A stretch of DNA of 64,000 nucleotides from Pseudomonas sp. JQ170C (GCF_035581345.1 NZ_CP141608.1:1506001-1570000), one strand, 5' to 3'; shown: positions 53,996 to 62,583, numbered from the stretch's first letter. The notes: generated by a model from the sequence alone, not told the origin. Program-made: numbers and translations.

Positions 53996-55330
53996 TCAGG
54001 CGCTGCCAGGCCCCGCCAAAGGCAACTCAAGGCTGGCGACAAATCCGCCCTGAGGATGATTGCTCAGGCTCAGACTCCCCCCATGACGCTCCGCCGCCTT
54101 GCGCGCAATGGCCAGGCCCAGGCCATGTCCCGCCGCACTCTGTCCCGGTGCGCGAAAGAACGGCTCACCCAGTTGCGCCAGGTGCTCTTGAGCCACCCCC
54201 GGTCCATGATCACGCACGCTCAGCACGATGCGGTCGGTGTCGCGCACCCCGGTGATTTCGATGGGCTGGCCCGGCGGATTGAAGCGCAGGGCATTGCGCA
54301 GCAGGTTATCCAGCGCGCGTTCGATCAGGGTCGGCCAACCCTGCAGGCTCAAGCCGGTGTCATGCTGCAGCCGGATGTCCTGGTCCGGGGCGCTGTGTTG
54401 GGCATCCTTGTGGACGGTCTGCAACACGACGTCCAGGTCCATCGGCTCGGCCCGCGTCTGTTCGGCATCGACCCGGGCCAGCACCAGAATCTCACTGATC
54501 AACGCTTCCAGGCGGTCGCACTCACGGGTCAGGCGTGGCCACAACGCTTCGCGCTGTGCCGGTTCGGCGCGTTCGGCCAGGGCCAGGGCGATGCGCAGGC
54601 GGGCCAGGGGTGAGCGCAGTTCGTGGGACACGTCACGCAACAACTGGCGCTGGCTGCCGATCAGGCTTTGCAGGCGCGCGCCCATGCGGTTGAAATCGTT
54701 GGCCAGCACGCCGAACTCATCACGCCGGTTGGCCAGGCGCGCCAGGCTGTTCTGCTGATAGGTGGTTTGCCCAAGGTCATGCACGGCCCCGCGCAGGCGG
54801 CTCAGTGGCCGGGTGATGGACAGCGTCACCATGAGGCTGAACAAGGTCAGTACCACCAGGGCAATGCCCAGCGCGCTGAGTGGCCACAGCAGGCTCTCAC
54901 GATGCCAGGCATCCAGTTCGGGGTGCGGGATGCGGTAAATGAGCAGGTAGGTTTCGCCGCTGTCGGGGCTGGTGTACTCCGCGGTCAGGCGACGCCAGGG
55001 CAGGCGTCGATCATCGTTGTGGCGGCGGGCCTCGAACGCCGCGGCGCGACGGGGGAACGTGCCGGGGACCACGGCATCGCCGCTGTCGTTGAGCACCTGC
55101 ACATCAATGTTGAAGCGGTGCTTGCGCCGCTCCAGAAAGCGCTGGGCCGACTCCGGCCCTTGCTGCTCGTACAGCTGGGTCCATTTGGGCGCCAGCGTGT
55201 TGAGGCCCGGATGGCGACTGAGAATCCAGGCGTCCTGGTTGAGCATGTGCCCGAGCAGGATCGACAAGCCGGCGACCAGGGCGATGGCCAGCCAGAAACT
55301 GGCCAGGATGCGCCAGAACAATGAACGCAA
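53996..55330 (-). CDS. cpxA: Sensor histidine kinase CpxA-like
   Basis: Membrane kinase of 444 residues. TM1 at about 7-28, a periplasmic domain of about 115 residues, TM2 at about 148-171, HAMP to about 224, phospho-acceptor His236 in DVSHELRSP, and an ATPase with N-box DNLLRNALRF, DHGPGV and GHGLGLAIARK. It pairs with the response regulator upstream on the same strand. The start is taken as TTG 55330, because AAGGAG lies before it and no ATG or GTG fits the first helix. A strong terminator lies only 20 bases before that start. Confidence 0.9.
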   Translation of the reverse strand: MRSLFWRILASFWLAIALVAGLSILLGHMLNQDAWILSRHPGLNTLAPKWTQLYEQQGPESAQRFLERRKHRFNIDVQVLNDSGDAVVPGTFPRRAAAFEARRHNDDRRLPWRRLTAEYTSPDSGETYLLIYRIPHPELDAWHRESLLWPLSALGIALVVLTLFSLMVTLSITRPLSRLRGAVHDLGQTTYQQNSLARLANRRDEFGVLANDFNRMGARLQSLIGSQRQLLRDVSHELRSPLARLRIALALAERAEPAQREALWPRLTRECDRLEALISEILVLARVDAEQTRAEPMDLDVVLQTVHKDAQHSAPDQDIRLQHDTGLSLQGWPTLIERALDNLLRNALRFNPPGQPIEITGVRDTDRIVLSVRDHGPGVAQEHLAQLGEPFFRAPGQSAAGHGLGLAIARKAAERHGGSLSLSNHPQGGFVASLELPLAGPGSA

Positions 55331-55349
55331 GGGAGGCTCCTTCAACGGC

Positions 55350-55382
55350 AAAAAGCCCGGCCTGCACAAAGGCAGGCCGGGC
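55350..55382 (-). terminator. Rho-independent terminator between cpxP-like gene and cpxA
   Basis: Perfect 11-bp GC-rich stem (GCCCGGCCTGC at 55355-55365 with GCAGGCCGGGC at 55372-55382), six-base loop. Read on the minus strand it is followed by five T residues (55350-55354). It lies after the cpxP-like stop (55397) and 20 nt before the cpxA TTG. Confidence 0.9.
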
Positions 55383-55396
55383 GGGTGGTTTTCAGC

Positions 55397-55810
55397 TTAC
55401 TGGGCCTTGCTGGCTTTTTCAGCCTTCCAGGCCTTGAACTCGTTCCATTCGGCGCGGCGCTGGTCTTGCTCTTTCTTCAGCTCGTCGAACTTCTTCTGCT
55501 GGTCAGGCTTGAGCAGGGCGCGGATGTCGGCCTGGGTCTTGTCCTTCTTGGCTTGCAGTTCGTCTTTCAGGGCTTTCTGGTCGGCTGCCGGGAGTTTCTC
55601 CAGATAGCGCTTGGTGATTTCCTGGCGGCTTTTCATCTGCTCGCCCATCAGCTTGCCGATCTGCTGGCGCTGTTCGCGGCTCAGGTCCAGCTGGGCGAAA
55701 GGCGCTCCACCGCGGTGGTGATCGCCGTGGCGTGGGCCGCCTTCTGGCATGGCCATGGCAACGGTCGGCAGTGCTGCAGCGAACATCAGGGCGATAAGGG
55801 TCTTGCGCAT
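55397..55810 (-). CDS. Spy/CpxP-family periplasmic protein
   Basis: Protein of 137 residues. Signal peptide MRKTLIALMFAAALPTVAMA; a His/Gly-rich stretch (GGPRHGDHHRGG) may bind metal. Two CpxP/Spy motifs follow, LSREQRQQ and LKPDQQKKF, in a mainly helical, Lys/Gln-rich body. CpxP inhibits CpxA and delivers misfolded proteins; Spy is a chaperone, so either role is possible. It lies between cpxR and cpxA with a CpxR-type box upstream and a terminator downstream, which suggests induction by envelope stress. Confidence 0.9.
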   Translation of the reverse strand: MRKTLIALMFAAALPTVAMAMPEGGPRHGDHHRGGAPFAQLDLSREQRQQIGKLMGEQMKSRQEITKRYLEKLPAADQKALKDELQAKKDKTQADIRALLKPDQQKKFDELKKEQDQRRAEWNEFKAWKAEKASKAQ

Positions 55811-55890
55811 GGTGTCTCTCCTTTCAAGGGCCGGTGTTGACCGGATGTGCCCAGTTTAGGGAGATCAAGGTCAATGGCGGTCAGGCAAGG

Positions 55891-55906
55891 GTAAAGCTTG
55901 CGTAAA
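55891..55906. promoter_or_regulatory. CpxR box GTAAA-N6-GTAAA
   Basis: GTAAA at 55891-55895 and 55902-55906, six bases apart, matches the CpxR direct-repeat consensus (GTAAA with 4-6 nt). It is in the 119-bp gap between cpxR and the cpxP-like gene, about 80 nt upstream of the latter's start. Confidence 0.7.
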
Positions 55907-55929
55907 GATGACCCGCCGCGGTGCTGACA

Positions 55930-56607
55930 TTACAGGCTGTAGTAGTAGCCGCGGCTGCGCAGGGCGACGATGCGCGGGCGCCCGTCAGGGTGGGGGCCGA
56001 CCTTCTTGCGCAGGTTGCTGACATGCATGTCCAGGCTGCGATCGTACAGGGTGAGCTTGCGGCCCAGGGCGATCTGCGCCAGTTCCTGCTTGTCCAGTGG
56101 CTCGCCCGGTTGGCGCAGCAGCGCTTCGAGGATGCGGCTCTCGGACAGGGTCAGGGTCAGCTCCTGTTCGTCGATGCTGACCACGCCGCGGGCGGGGCTG
56201 AAGCACAGGTCGCCGACTTCGATCTGGCTGGGCGTTGCATTGGGGTGGCTGCGGCGCAGTACGGCGCGCAGGCGGGCGGTGAGCTCGCGTGGATCGCACG
56301 GCTTGGCCAGGTAGTCGTCGGCCCCCAGTTCAAGGCCAAGGATCCGGTCCAGTGGCTCGCCGCGGGCCGAGAGCATCAGCACCGGCAACTCGGCATGTTC
56401 GCTGCGCAGCTGCTTGAGCAACTCAAGGCCGCTGCCGTCGGGCAGCATCACATCCAGCACCACCGCAGCCGGTGCGTGCTCGGCCAGGGCCTTGCGGGCG
56501 CTCTGGCCGTCGTGGCAGGCCCGCACCACGAAGCCTTCCTGGGTCAGCCAGCTGCCGAGCAGCTCGCAGAGTTCCTGGTCATCATCAATCAGTAACAGCT
56601 CGCTCAT
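55930..56607 (-). CDS. cpxR: OmpR-family response regulator CpxR-like
   Basis: Response regulator of 225 residues: receiver domain with acidic pocket DDD (8-10), phospho-acceptor Asp52 in VLDVMLPD and Lys102 in LAKPCDPRE; C-terminal winged helix (about 130-225, LSESRILEALLRQPGE, then RSLDMHVSNLRKKVG). It lies upstream of the cpxP-like and cpxA genes. In P. aeruginosa CpxR activates MexAB-OprM. Seven bases separate it from the coiled-coil membrane protein gene upstream, so both may share a promoter. Confidence 0.92.
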   Translation of the reverse strand: MSELLLIDDDQELCELLGSWLTQEGFVVRACHDGQSARKALAEHAPAAVVLDVMLPDGSGLELLKQLRSEHAELPVLMLSARGEPLDRILGLELGADDYLAKPCDPRELTARLRAVLRRSHPNATPSQIEVGDLCFSPARGVVSIDEQELTLTLSESRILEALLRQPGEPLDKQELAQIALGRKLTLYDRSLDMHVSNLRKKVGPHPDGRPRIVALRSRGYYYSL

Positions 56608-56614
56608 GACTCAC

Positions 56615-57016
56615 TCAATTCAACCATTGCCGACGCTTTCTGTGTCCGCCGCTGGCAAAGATACCGCAGAGTGCAGCCAACAGGGCAACTGCACTGCCAA
56701 TCAGGAACCATTGTTGCTGGTCGGTGATCAGTCGCTCAGGCGGATTGGCCTGGAGTTCCTTGAGGGCCAGCTTCAAACGCTGGTTTTCCTGGCGCAGGCG
56801 GGTCAGTTGGGCGCTTTCGCGCTCGCTGTCGGCATTGTGCAGTTGCTGGGTCAGGGCCTCGCGCAGACGCTCACTTTCCTGCAGGCGCTGGGTAAGTTCG
56901 GTGATCTGGCTGCCGGCACTGAGCGACAGTGGGGTGGTGGCGACGGGTTCATCACCCTGGGCAAAGGGGCTCAGCAGCAACAGGCACAGCAACAGGGACA
57001 ACGGACCTTGACGCAT
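56615..57016 (-). CDS. Membrane-anchored coiled-coil protein of unknown function
   Basis: Protein of 133 residues. Signal peptide MRQGPLSLLLCLLLLSPFAQ (cleavage near GDEP). A periplasmic coiled coil of about 65 residues follows (ITELTQRLQESERLREALTQ onwards) and then a C-terminal membrane helix at about 105-124 (WFLIGSAVALLAALCGIFAS) with a basic end RKRRQ. This is the shape of the TIGR04211 group without its SH3 domain. It is 7 bp upstream of cpxR on the same strand, which suggests a link to envelope stress, but no function is known. Confidence 0.75.
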   Translation of the reverse strand: MRQGPLSLLLCLLLLSPFAQGDEPVATTPLSLSAGSQITELTQRLQESERLREALTQQLHNADSERESAQLTRLRQENQRLKLALKELQANPPERLITDQQQWFLIGSAVALLAALCGIFASGGHRKRRQWLN

Positions 57017-57100
57017 GGGAACTCCTGATTCTTGTCGGTTCAGCAGGTTGTCGGCTGTCAGACAAAAATGATGAGCAGTTGCGTCGGTAAAAGGCGGGAG

Positions 57101-57124
57101 GCGGTGCGCACAATGGCGCACCGC
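57101..57124 (-). terminator. Hairpin after yciI
   Basis: Perfect 9-bp arms GCGGTGCGC / GCGCACCGC around six bases, 11 nt downstream of the YciI stop when read on the minus strand. Only a weak T-rich stretch (CCTTTTACC) follows, so it may be a poor intrinsic terminator. Confidence 0.5.
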
Positions 57125-57134
57125 ATGCAGCAGA

Positions 57135-57434
57135 TTACGGCAGGACTTGCTTGAACGGCTTGACCACGACCTTGTCGTAGACGCCGGCGGCAATGTACGG
57201 ATCGGCATCGGCCCAGGCCTGGGCGGCCGCCAGGGAGTCGAACTCGGCGACGATCAGGCTGCCGCTGAAACCGGCAGCGCCCGGGTCGTTGCTGTCAATG
57301 GCCGGGTGCGGACCGGCCAGTACCACGCGGCCTTGTTCCTTGAGCTGCTGCAGGCGTTCGATGTGCGCAGGGCGAGCGGCCAGGCGTTTTTCCAGCGAAT
57401 CGGCAACGTCACTGGCGATGATGGCGTAGAGCAT
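57135..57434 (-). CDS. YciI-like protein
   Basis: Protein of 99 residues of the YciI fold (dimeric alpha-beta barrel). The usual His-Asp pair is suggested by [12 protein letters not shown] (His24) and the DNDPGAAG-like region [13 protein letters not shown]. coli and Pseudomonas homologues have no firm function. The gene starts one base after the YciB stop, and the pairing yciB-yciI is conserved across gammaproteobacteria. ATG 57434. Confidence 0.9.
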   Translation of the reverse strand: MLYAIIASDVADSLEKRLAARPAHIERLQQLKEQGRVVLAGPHPAIDSNDPGAAGFSGSLIVAEFDSLAAAQAWADADPYIAAGVYDKVVVKPFKQVLP

Positions 57435-57435
57435 G

Positions 57436-58041
57436 TCAATCCTCGTGCTTCGGAGTGGAAGGCGGGGTGGTGGGATCGTCGTGCAGGTGGCGGGACAGGT
57501 ACACGCCCTGGGCTACCAGGAACAGTACGGTCATGCCGAGGCTGCCGAATACTTTGAAGTCGACCCAGATGTCCTGGAAGGTGAAGGCCACGAACAGGTT
57601 AGCCGCGCCGCAGAACAGGAAAAAGCCGATCCAGGCCAGGTTCAGGCGCGACCAGACAGCCTCCGGCAGGCTGATGGCATGGCCCATGATGCGCTTGATC
57701 AGCACCCGGTCGCCGATAAAGTGGCTACCGGCGAAGGCCACGGCGAACAACCAGTTCACCACCGGGGCCTTCCACTTGAGGAAGGTTTCGCTGTGGAAGG
57801 CCAGGGTCAGGCCACCGAACACCAGGCAGGCGATCAGGGTCAGCCATTGGCCCTTTTCCAGCTTGCGCTGGCGGATGAACAAGGCGCCGTAGACCACTAC
57901 GGAGCTCAGGATCAGCATCGCCGTGGCACTGAAGATGCCTCCGAGCTCGAAGCTGTGACCGGCGAATTCGACGGCACGAGGCTCAAGCTTGAAGACGATG
58001 AAGAACAGGAGCAGCGGGATGAAATCGATGAATTGTTTCAC
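57436..58041 (-). CDS. yciB: Inner-membrane septation protein YciB/IspZ
   Basis: Membrane protein of 201 residues with about five or six helices. It starts [20 protein letters not shown], the family signature, and has [20 protein letters not shown] near residue 90. YciB interacts with division and envelope-synthesis proteins in E. coli. The true start is the GTG at 58041, as in homologues; a longer in-frame ATG at 58080 would add 13 non-conserved residues. A Lys/Pro-rich tail ends the protein. It is divergent from the PHP gene. Confidence 0.92.
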   Translation of the reverse strand: MKQFIDFIPLLLFFIVFKLEPRAVEFAGHSFELGGIFSATAMLILSSVVVYGALFIRQRKLEKGQWLTLIACLVFGGLTLAFHSETFLKWKAPVVNWLFAVAFAGSHFIGDRVLIKRIMGHAISLPEAVWSRLNLAWIGFFLFCGAANLFVAFTFQDIWVDFKVFGSLGMTVLFLVAQGVYLSRHLHDDPTTPPSTPKHED

Positions 58042-58107
58042 AGTGGCAGCCAGAAGCAGGATGTGACGGCATAATAACAAACATCAATGACAGCGAAAGC
58101 GCCTCCT

Positions 58108-58971
58108 ATGAATGTTGATCTGCACTGCCACAGTACGGCCTCCGACGGCGCCCTGTCGCCAACGGCATTGGTCGCCCGGGCTCATGAGCACGGCGTGCGG
58201 ATGCTCTCGCTGACCGACCACGACACCCTCGAGGGCCAGGTAGAGGCTCGTACCGCCACCCAGGCCCTGGGCATGCAGTGGGTCAGCGGGGTGGAACTGT
58301 CCTGTACCTGGGGCGGCGCGACCATCCATGTGCTGGGCTACAACTTCGCCCTGGACGCCGAACCCCTGGTGGCGGCCATCGAGTCGTTGCACCGTGGGCG
58401 CTGGCTGCGCGCCGAAGAAATCGACCGACGGTTGGGCCTCAAGGGCATGCCCGGGGCGATGGACGGCGCACGGGCCATCCAGCAGGAGCTGGGCGACAGC
58501 GGCAATGCACCGGCACGGCCGCATTTTGCCGAGTACCTGGTGCGAGCAGGCCACGTAAAAGACCGCGCAGAGGCGTTTCGCAAGTGGCTGGGCGCCGGCA
58601 AGCTGGGCGACGTCAAACTGCACTGGCCAACCCTGGATGACACGGTCCAGACCCTGCGCCAGTCCGGCGCCTGGGTAAGCCTTGCGCATCCAATGCACTA
58701 TGAATTAACGCGCAGCAAGCGCCGCCGGCTGATTGCCGACTATATTCAAGCAGGCGGCCAGGCACTGGAAGTGGTTAACGGGATGATGCCGGCCGAGCAG
58801 GTGGGCACCATGTCCATCCTGACCCGTGAATTCGGCCTGCTGGCCAGTGCCGGCAGTGACTTCCATGGCCCTGGCACCTGGGGTGAGATTGGTGCTTACC
58901 GGCCATTGCCAGAGGACTTGCCGCCCTTGTGGCGTCGATTCAAACATGAGCAGCCTATCGCGGCCGTCTGA
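58108..58971 (+). CDS. RNase AM-type PHP-domain 5'-3' exonuclease (TrpH/YciV family)
   Basis: PHP-domain protein of 287 residues. Metal ligands are visible in DLHCHSTASDG (residues 4-14), LTDHDT (about 40), SLAHPMHY and SDFHGPGTWGE near the end. E. coli RNase AM trims the 5' ends of rRNA precursors and cleaves 3',5'-pAp. It is followed after 13 bp by yciO, and then by scpAB and rluB, an order conserved with enterics. The ATG at 58108 is preferred; an in-frame ATG at 58087 is the alternative. Confidence 0.88.
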   Translation: MNVDLHCHSTASDGALSPTALVARAHEHGVRMLSLTDHDTLEGQVEARTATQALGMQWVSGVELSCTWGGATIHVLGYNFALDAEPLVAAIESLHRGRWLRAEEIDRRLGLKGMPGAMDGARAIQQELGDSGNAPARPHFAEYLVRAGHVKDRAEAFRKWLGAGKLGDVKLHWPTLDDTVQTLRQSGAWVSLAHPMHYELTRSKRRRLIADYIQAGGQALEVVNGMMPAEQVGTMSILTREFGLLASAGSDFHGPGTWGEIGAYRPLPEDLPPLWRRFKHEQPIAAV

Positions 58972-58984
58972 ACAGGAAGAGAAT

Positions 58985-59614
58985 GTGAGTCAGTTTTTCC
59001 AGATTCATGCGGAGAATCCGCAACCGCGCCTGATCAAACAGGCCGTTGAAATCATTCGCAAGGGCGGTGTGGTCATCTACCCGACCGATTCGTCCTACGC
59101 CATGGGTTGCCAGATTGGCGACAAGAATGCCGTAGAGCGTGTTCGGCGCCTGCGTCAGCTGGACAAGAACCACAACTTCACCCTGATCTGCTGCGACCTC
59201 TCGCAAATGGGCCTGTTCGCCAAGATCGACACGGCCATCTTTCGTTTGCTCAAGGCGCATGTGCCGGGGCCTTACACCTTCATTCTCAACGCCACCCGCG
59301 AAGTTCCCCGCCTGTTGCTCCATGAAAAGCGCCGCACCATCGGCTTGCGCGTGCCATCCAACCCGATCGCCCTGGCCTTGCTCGAAGAGCTGGGCGAACC
59401 GCTGATGAGCGTCAGCCTGATCATGCCCGGCGAAACGGAGCCGATGACCGATCCCTACGAGATTCGCCAGGCCCTGGAGCACCATGTCGACCTGATCATT
59501 GATGGCGGTTTTGGCGACTTGAAGTCGTCCACTGTGATCAACCTGGCCGGCGACGAGCCGGAGGTGATCCGCGTCGGCTGTGGCGACCCGGCACCCTTCA
59601 TGGTCGAAGCGTGA
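58985..59614 (+). CDS. YciO-family protein (Sua5/YrdC superfamily)
   Basis: Protein of 209 residues, the length of E. coli YciO. The YrdC-like nucleotide-binding core is GGVVIYPTDSSYAMGCQIGD (residues 29-48), VPGPYTFILNATREVP and RRTIGLRVPSNPI. True Sua5/TsaC make threonylcarbamoyl-AMP; the activity of YciO proteins is weak or unproven. GTG 58985 follows AGGAAGAG. It is 13 bp after the PHP gene and overlaps the GTG of scpA by 4 nt. Confidence 0.9.
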   Translation: MSQFFQIHAENPQPRLIKQAVEIIRKGGVVIYPTDSSYAMGCQIGDKNAVERVRRLRQLDKNHNFTLICCDLSQMGLFAKIDTAIFRLLKAHVPGPYTFILNATREVPRLLLHEKRRTIGLRVPSNPIALALLEELGEPLMSVSLIMPGETEPMTDPYEIRQALEHHVDLIIDGGFGDLKSSTVINLAGDEPEVIRVGCGDPAPFMVEA

Positions 59615-60441
59615 GCCAGGCACCGTCCACCGAGTCGACCCTCGACTCACAAGCAGGCGCACAGCAGGAACTGCCACTGGTGCTGGTCTATGGCGAAGCC
59701 ATGACCGAAATGCCGGTGGACCTGTACATCCCGCCGGACGCCCTCGAGGTGTTTCTCGAAGCCTTCGAGGGCCCGCTGGACCTGCTGCTCTACCTGATCC
59801 GCAAGCAGAACGTCGACATCCTTGATATTCCCGTGGCGGAAATTACCCGTCAGTACATGGGCTATGTCGAGCTGATGAAAACCGTACGCCTGGAGTTGGC
59901 GGCCGAGTACCTGGTGATGGCCGCGATGCTGGCCGAGATCAAGTCACGCATGCTGCTGCCGCGTTCGGTCGAGATCGAGATCGAGGAGGGCGACCCACGC
60001 GCCGAGTTGATCCGTCGCCTGCAGGAGTACGAGCGCTTCAAGGCCGCGGCAGAAGGTATCGATGGGTTGAGCCGGGTGGGGCGCGAGATCATCGTGCCGC
60101 GCCTGGAGGCACCCCAGGCGAAGGTGCGCAAGCTGTTGCCGGATGTCAGCCTGGAGGAGTTGCTGGTGTCGATGGCCGAGGTGCTGCGCCGCGGCGACCT
60201 GTTCGAGAGCCATCAGGTCAGCCGTGAGGCATTGTCGACCCGCGAGCGCATGAGCGAAGTGCTCGAACGCCTCAAGGGCGGTGGTTTCGTGCCGTTCGTC
60301 GAGTTGTTCAGCGCCGAGGAAGGCAAGCTGGGGGTGGTGGTGACCTTCATGGCCATTCTTGAACTGGTGAAGGAATCCTTGATCGAACTGGTGCAAAATG
60401 AGCCCTTTGCGCCGATCCACGTCCGCGCCCGGGCCGAGTGA
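59611..60441 (+). CDS. scpA: Segregation and condensation protein A
   Basis: Kleisin of 276 residues. The N-terminal helical domain (FEGPLDLLLYLIRKQNVDIL at about 53-72) contacts Smc, and the C-terminal winged helix (about 225-276, FVPFVELFSAEEGKLGVVVT) the Smc head. It works with ScpB and Smc in chromosome condensation. Start is GTG 59611 overlapping the yciO stop; its own stop overlaps the GTG of scpB. An N-terminal extension of about 40 residues precedes the conserved core, as in other Pseudomonas. Confidence 0.95.
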   Translation: MSQAPSTESTLDSQAGAQQELPLVLVYGEAMTEMPVDLYIPPDALEVFLEAFEGPLDLLLYLIRKQNVDILDIPVAEITRQYMGYVELMKTVRLELAAEYLVMAAMLAEIKSRMLLPRSVEIEIEEGDPRAELIRRLQEYERFKAAAEGIDGLSRVGREIIVPRLEAPQAKVRKLLPDVSLEELLVSMAEVLRRGDLFESHQVSREALSTRERMSEVLERLKGGGFVPFVELFSAEEGKLGVVVTFMAILELVKESLIELVQNEPFAPIHVRARAE

Positions 60442-61223
60442 CCACGAGCAACGCCATGAACCTGAACGATCCGCGCGACCTGGCGCCCCTGCTTGAAGCC
60501 TTTTTGCTGGCCTCGGGAAAACCGCAATCGATGGAGCGCTTGTTCGAGCTGTTCGAGGAAGCCGAGCGCCCTGAGCCTGCGGTGTTCAAGAAGGCCCTGG
60601 AAGTACTGCGCAAGTCCTGCAATGGCCGCGCCTTCGAGCTGAAGGAAGTGGCGTCGGGGTATCGCCTGCAGATTCGCGAGGACTTCGCCCCCTGGGTGGG
60701 CCGCTTGTGGGAAGAGCGCCCGCAGCGATACTCCCGTGCATTGCTTGAGACCATGGCGCTGATTGCCTACCGCCAGCCCATCACCCGTGGCGAAATCGAA
60801 GACGTTCGGGGCGTGGCGGTCAACAGCAACATCATCAAGACCTTGCTTGAGCGCGAATGGATCCGCATCGTCGGTTACCGCGAAGTGCCGGGCAAACCTG
60901 CGATGTTCGCCACCACCAAGGCTTTCCTCGATCACTTCAACCTCAAGAACCTCGACGATCTGCCTGCCCTGGCCGAGCTGCGTGAAATGGAGCCTGAGCC
61001 GCTGCTGGAGGTGGATGACGCGCCAGTGCCCGCTCACCTGCAGGCCCTGGCCGACGAAAGTGCCGAGCCAGAAGACGCGAAAGAAGAAACCAGCTTTCGC
61101 AGCCTGCTGGTGGAGCTCGACTCGATGGAAGAAGGGCTCAAGACCGACTTTGACGACTTGGTCGATGATACGGTAGCGGCCGAAGACGCCGAGAACCTTG
61201 AGCCTGAGACGCCACGCGAGTGA
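60438..61223 (+). CDS. scpB: Segregation and condensation protein B
   Basis: Protein of 261 residues with two winged helices: LAPLLEAFLLASGKPQSMER at the start, and LLETMALIAYRQPITRGEIE in the middle with GVAVNSNIIKTLLEREWIRI following. An acidic tail of about 80 residues (EPEDAKEETSF and DDLVDDTVAAEDAENLEPE) ends it. It completes the Smc-ScpAB complex. GTG 60438 overlaps the scpA stop; ATG 60456 is an equally possible start giving MNLNDPRD. Confidence 0.93.
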   Translation: MTTSNAMNLNDPRDLAPLLEAFLLASGKPQSMERLFELFEEAERPEPAVFKKALEVLRKSCNGRAFELKEVASGYRLQIREDFAPWVGRLWEERPQRYSRALLETMALIAYRQPITRGEIEDVRGVAVNSNIIKTLLEREWIRIVGYREVPGKPAMFATTKAFLDHFNLKNLDDLPALAELREMEPEPLLEVDDAPVPAHLQALADESAEPEDAKEETSFRSLLVELDSMEEGLKTDFDDLVDDTVAAEDAENLEPETPRE

Positions 61224-61373
61224 CCGCCGGCCTTCGGGCGGAAACAGACGGTGGTGTGGATAATTTCAGCTAGTCTCAGGTGCGCTCAACGCGTGATCAG
61301 CGTATGATTCGCGACCTTTTTGGCGCATGTTCGCCTTAATCAGTTTTCAATACCTACACCGGGAGGTGCCCAG

Positions 61374-62540
61374 ATGAGTGATAAAGATCTGCAAGAAACC
61401 CAGCCGTTGCCGCCATCAGGCGAGAAGCTGCAAAAAGTGCTGGCGCGTATCGGCGTGGGCTCACGCCGCGATGTCGAGGCCTGGATCAGCCAGGGCCGGA
61501 TCAAGGTCAATGGCAAAGACGCCACCTTGGGCCAGCGCGTCGACTTGCATGACGCGATTTCCGTGGATGGCCGCGTGATCAAGCGCGAAGAGGCTGCCGA
61601 GACCGTGCGCCGGGTCATCATGTACAACAAGCCCGATGGCGAAATCTGCACCCGTGACGACCCGGAAGGCCGTCCGACCGTGTTCGACCGCCTGCCACGG
61701 CCGAAAGAAGGTCGCTGGATCAACATCGGCCGCCTGGACATCAACACCACCGGCCTGCTGATGTTCACCACCGACGGTGAGCTGGCCAACCGCCTGATGC
61801 ACCCGTCCTACGAGATGGACCGCGAGTACGCGGTACGTGTGCGGGGTGAGGTGGACGAAGACATGATTGCCCGCCTCAAGGCCGGTGTCGTGCTCGAAGA
61901 CGGTCCTGCGCGCTTTACCGATATCCAGGAAGCGCCAGGCGGTGAAGGCTTCAACCACTGGTACCACTGCGTGGTGATGGAAGGCCGCAACCGTGAAGTG
62001 CGTCGCCTGTGGGAATCCCAGGGCCTGGTGGTCAGCCGTCTGAAGCGCGTGCGTTTCGGTCCGGTGTTCCTCAATTCCGACCTGCCGATGGGCCGCTGGC
62101 GCGAAATGAGCCAACAGGAAGTCGACATCCTGGCGGCCGAAGTGGGCCTGACCCCGGTGGCCATGCCAACCTTGAACCACAAGTCCAAGGACAAGCTGGA
62201 GCGCCTGCAGCGTAAATCCACCCGTCCGCTGGGCCGTGGCGAGCGTGTGCGTACCCTGCGCCCTGCCCAGGATGCCGGTACTGCCGAACGTCCTGCGCGC
62301 CAACCGCGTGGTGGTGAGGCCGAGCGTCCTGCTCGCCAGCCGCGTGGTGGTGAGGCCGAGCGTCCTGCACGCCAGCCACGTGGTGAGGAGCGTCCGGCTC
62401 GTCAGCCTCGCGGCGATGCCCCTCGTAAGGGCACGGGCCGTGGCACCAGCACCGTGGCCGAGCGTCCGAGCGACATGAACAAGCGCGGCAAGCCTGCGCC
62501 GAAGCGCCCGGGCAGCACCCGCAACAAGCCCCGTCCGTAA
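61374..62540 (+). CDS. rluB: 23S rRNA pseudouridine(2605) synthase RluB
   Basis: Pseudouridine synthase of 388 residues. An S4 domain (about 17-75, VGSRRDVEAWISQGRIKVNG) precedes the RsuA-type catalytic domain with Asp122 in GRLDINTTGLL and NREVRRLWESQGL. It modifies U2605 of 23S rRNA. The last 120 residues are a basic, low-complexity tail with four copies of ERPARQPRG, probably an RNA-binding extension. GGGAGG precedes ATG 61374, and a TATGAT -10 box at 61303-61308 may be its promoter. A strong UUCG terminator follows. Confidence 0.95.
   Translation: MSDKDLQETQPLPPSGEKLQKVLARIGVGSRRDVEAWISQGRIKVNGKDATLGQRVDLHDAISVDGRVIKREEAAETVRRVIMYNKPDGEICTRDDPEGRPTVFDRLPRPKEGRWINIGRLDINTTGLLMFTTDGELANRLMHPSYEMDREYAVRVRGEVDEDMIARLKAGVVLEDGPARFTDIQEAPGGEGFNHWYHCVVMEGRNREVRRLWESQGLVVSRLKRVRFGPVFLNSDLPMGRWREMSQQEVDILAAEVGLTPVAMPTLNHKSKDKLERLQRKSTRPLGRGERVRTLRPAQDAGTAERPARQPRGGEAERPARQPRGGEAERPARQPRGEERPARQPRGDAPRKGTGRGTSTVAERPSDMNKRGKPAPKRPGSTRNKPRP
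62283..62417 (+). repeat. Tandem repeats in the rluB tail
   Basis: Four in-frame units encoding variants of AERPARQPRGGE: 62283-62318 and 62319-62354 (36 bp each), 62355-62387 (33 bp) and 62388-62417 (30 bp). Likely to vary between strains. Confidence 0.85.
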
Positions 62541-62556
62541 GAGCGGGCAAAAAAAT

Positions 62557-62583
62557 AGCCAACCTTCGGGTTGGCTTTTTTTT
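62557..62583 (+). terminator. Rho-independent terminator of rluB
   Basis: Perfect 8-bp stem AGCCAACC / GGTTGGCT with a TTCG tetraloop, followed by eight T residues; A-rich sequence in front makes it usable from both directions. Confidence 0.95.
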
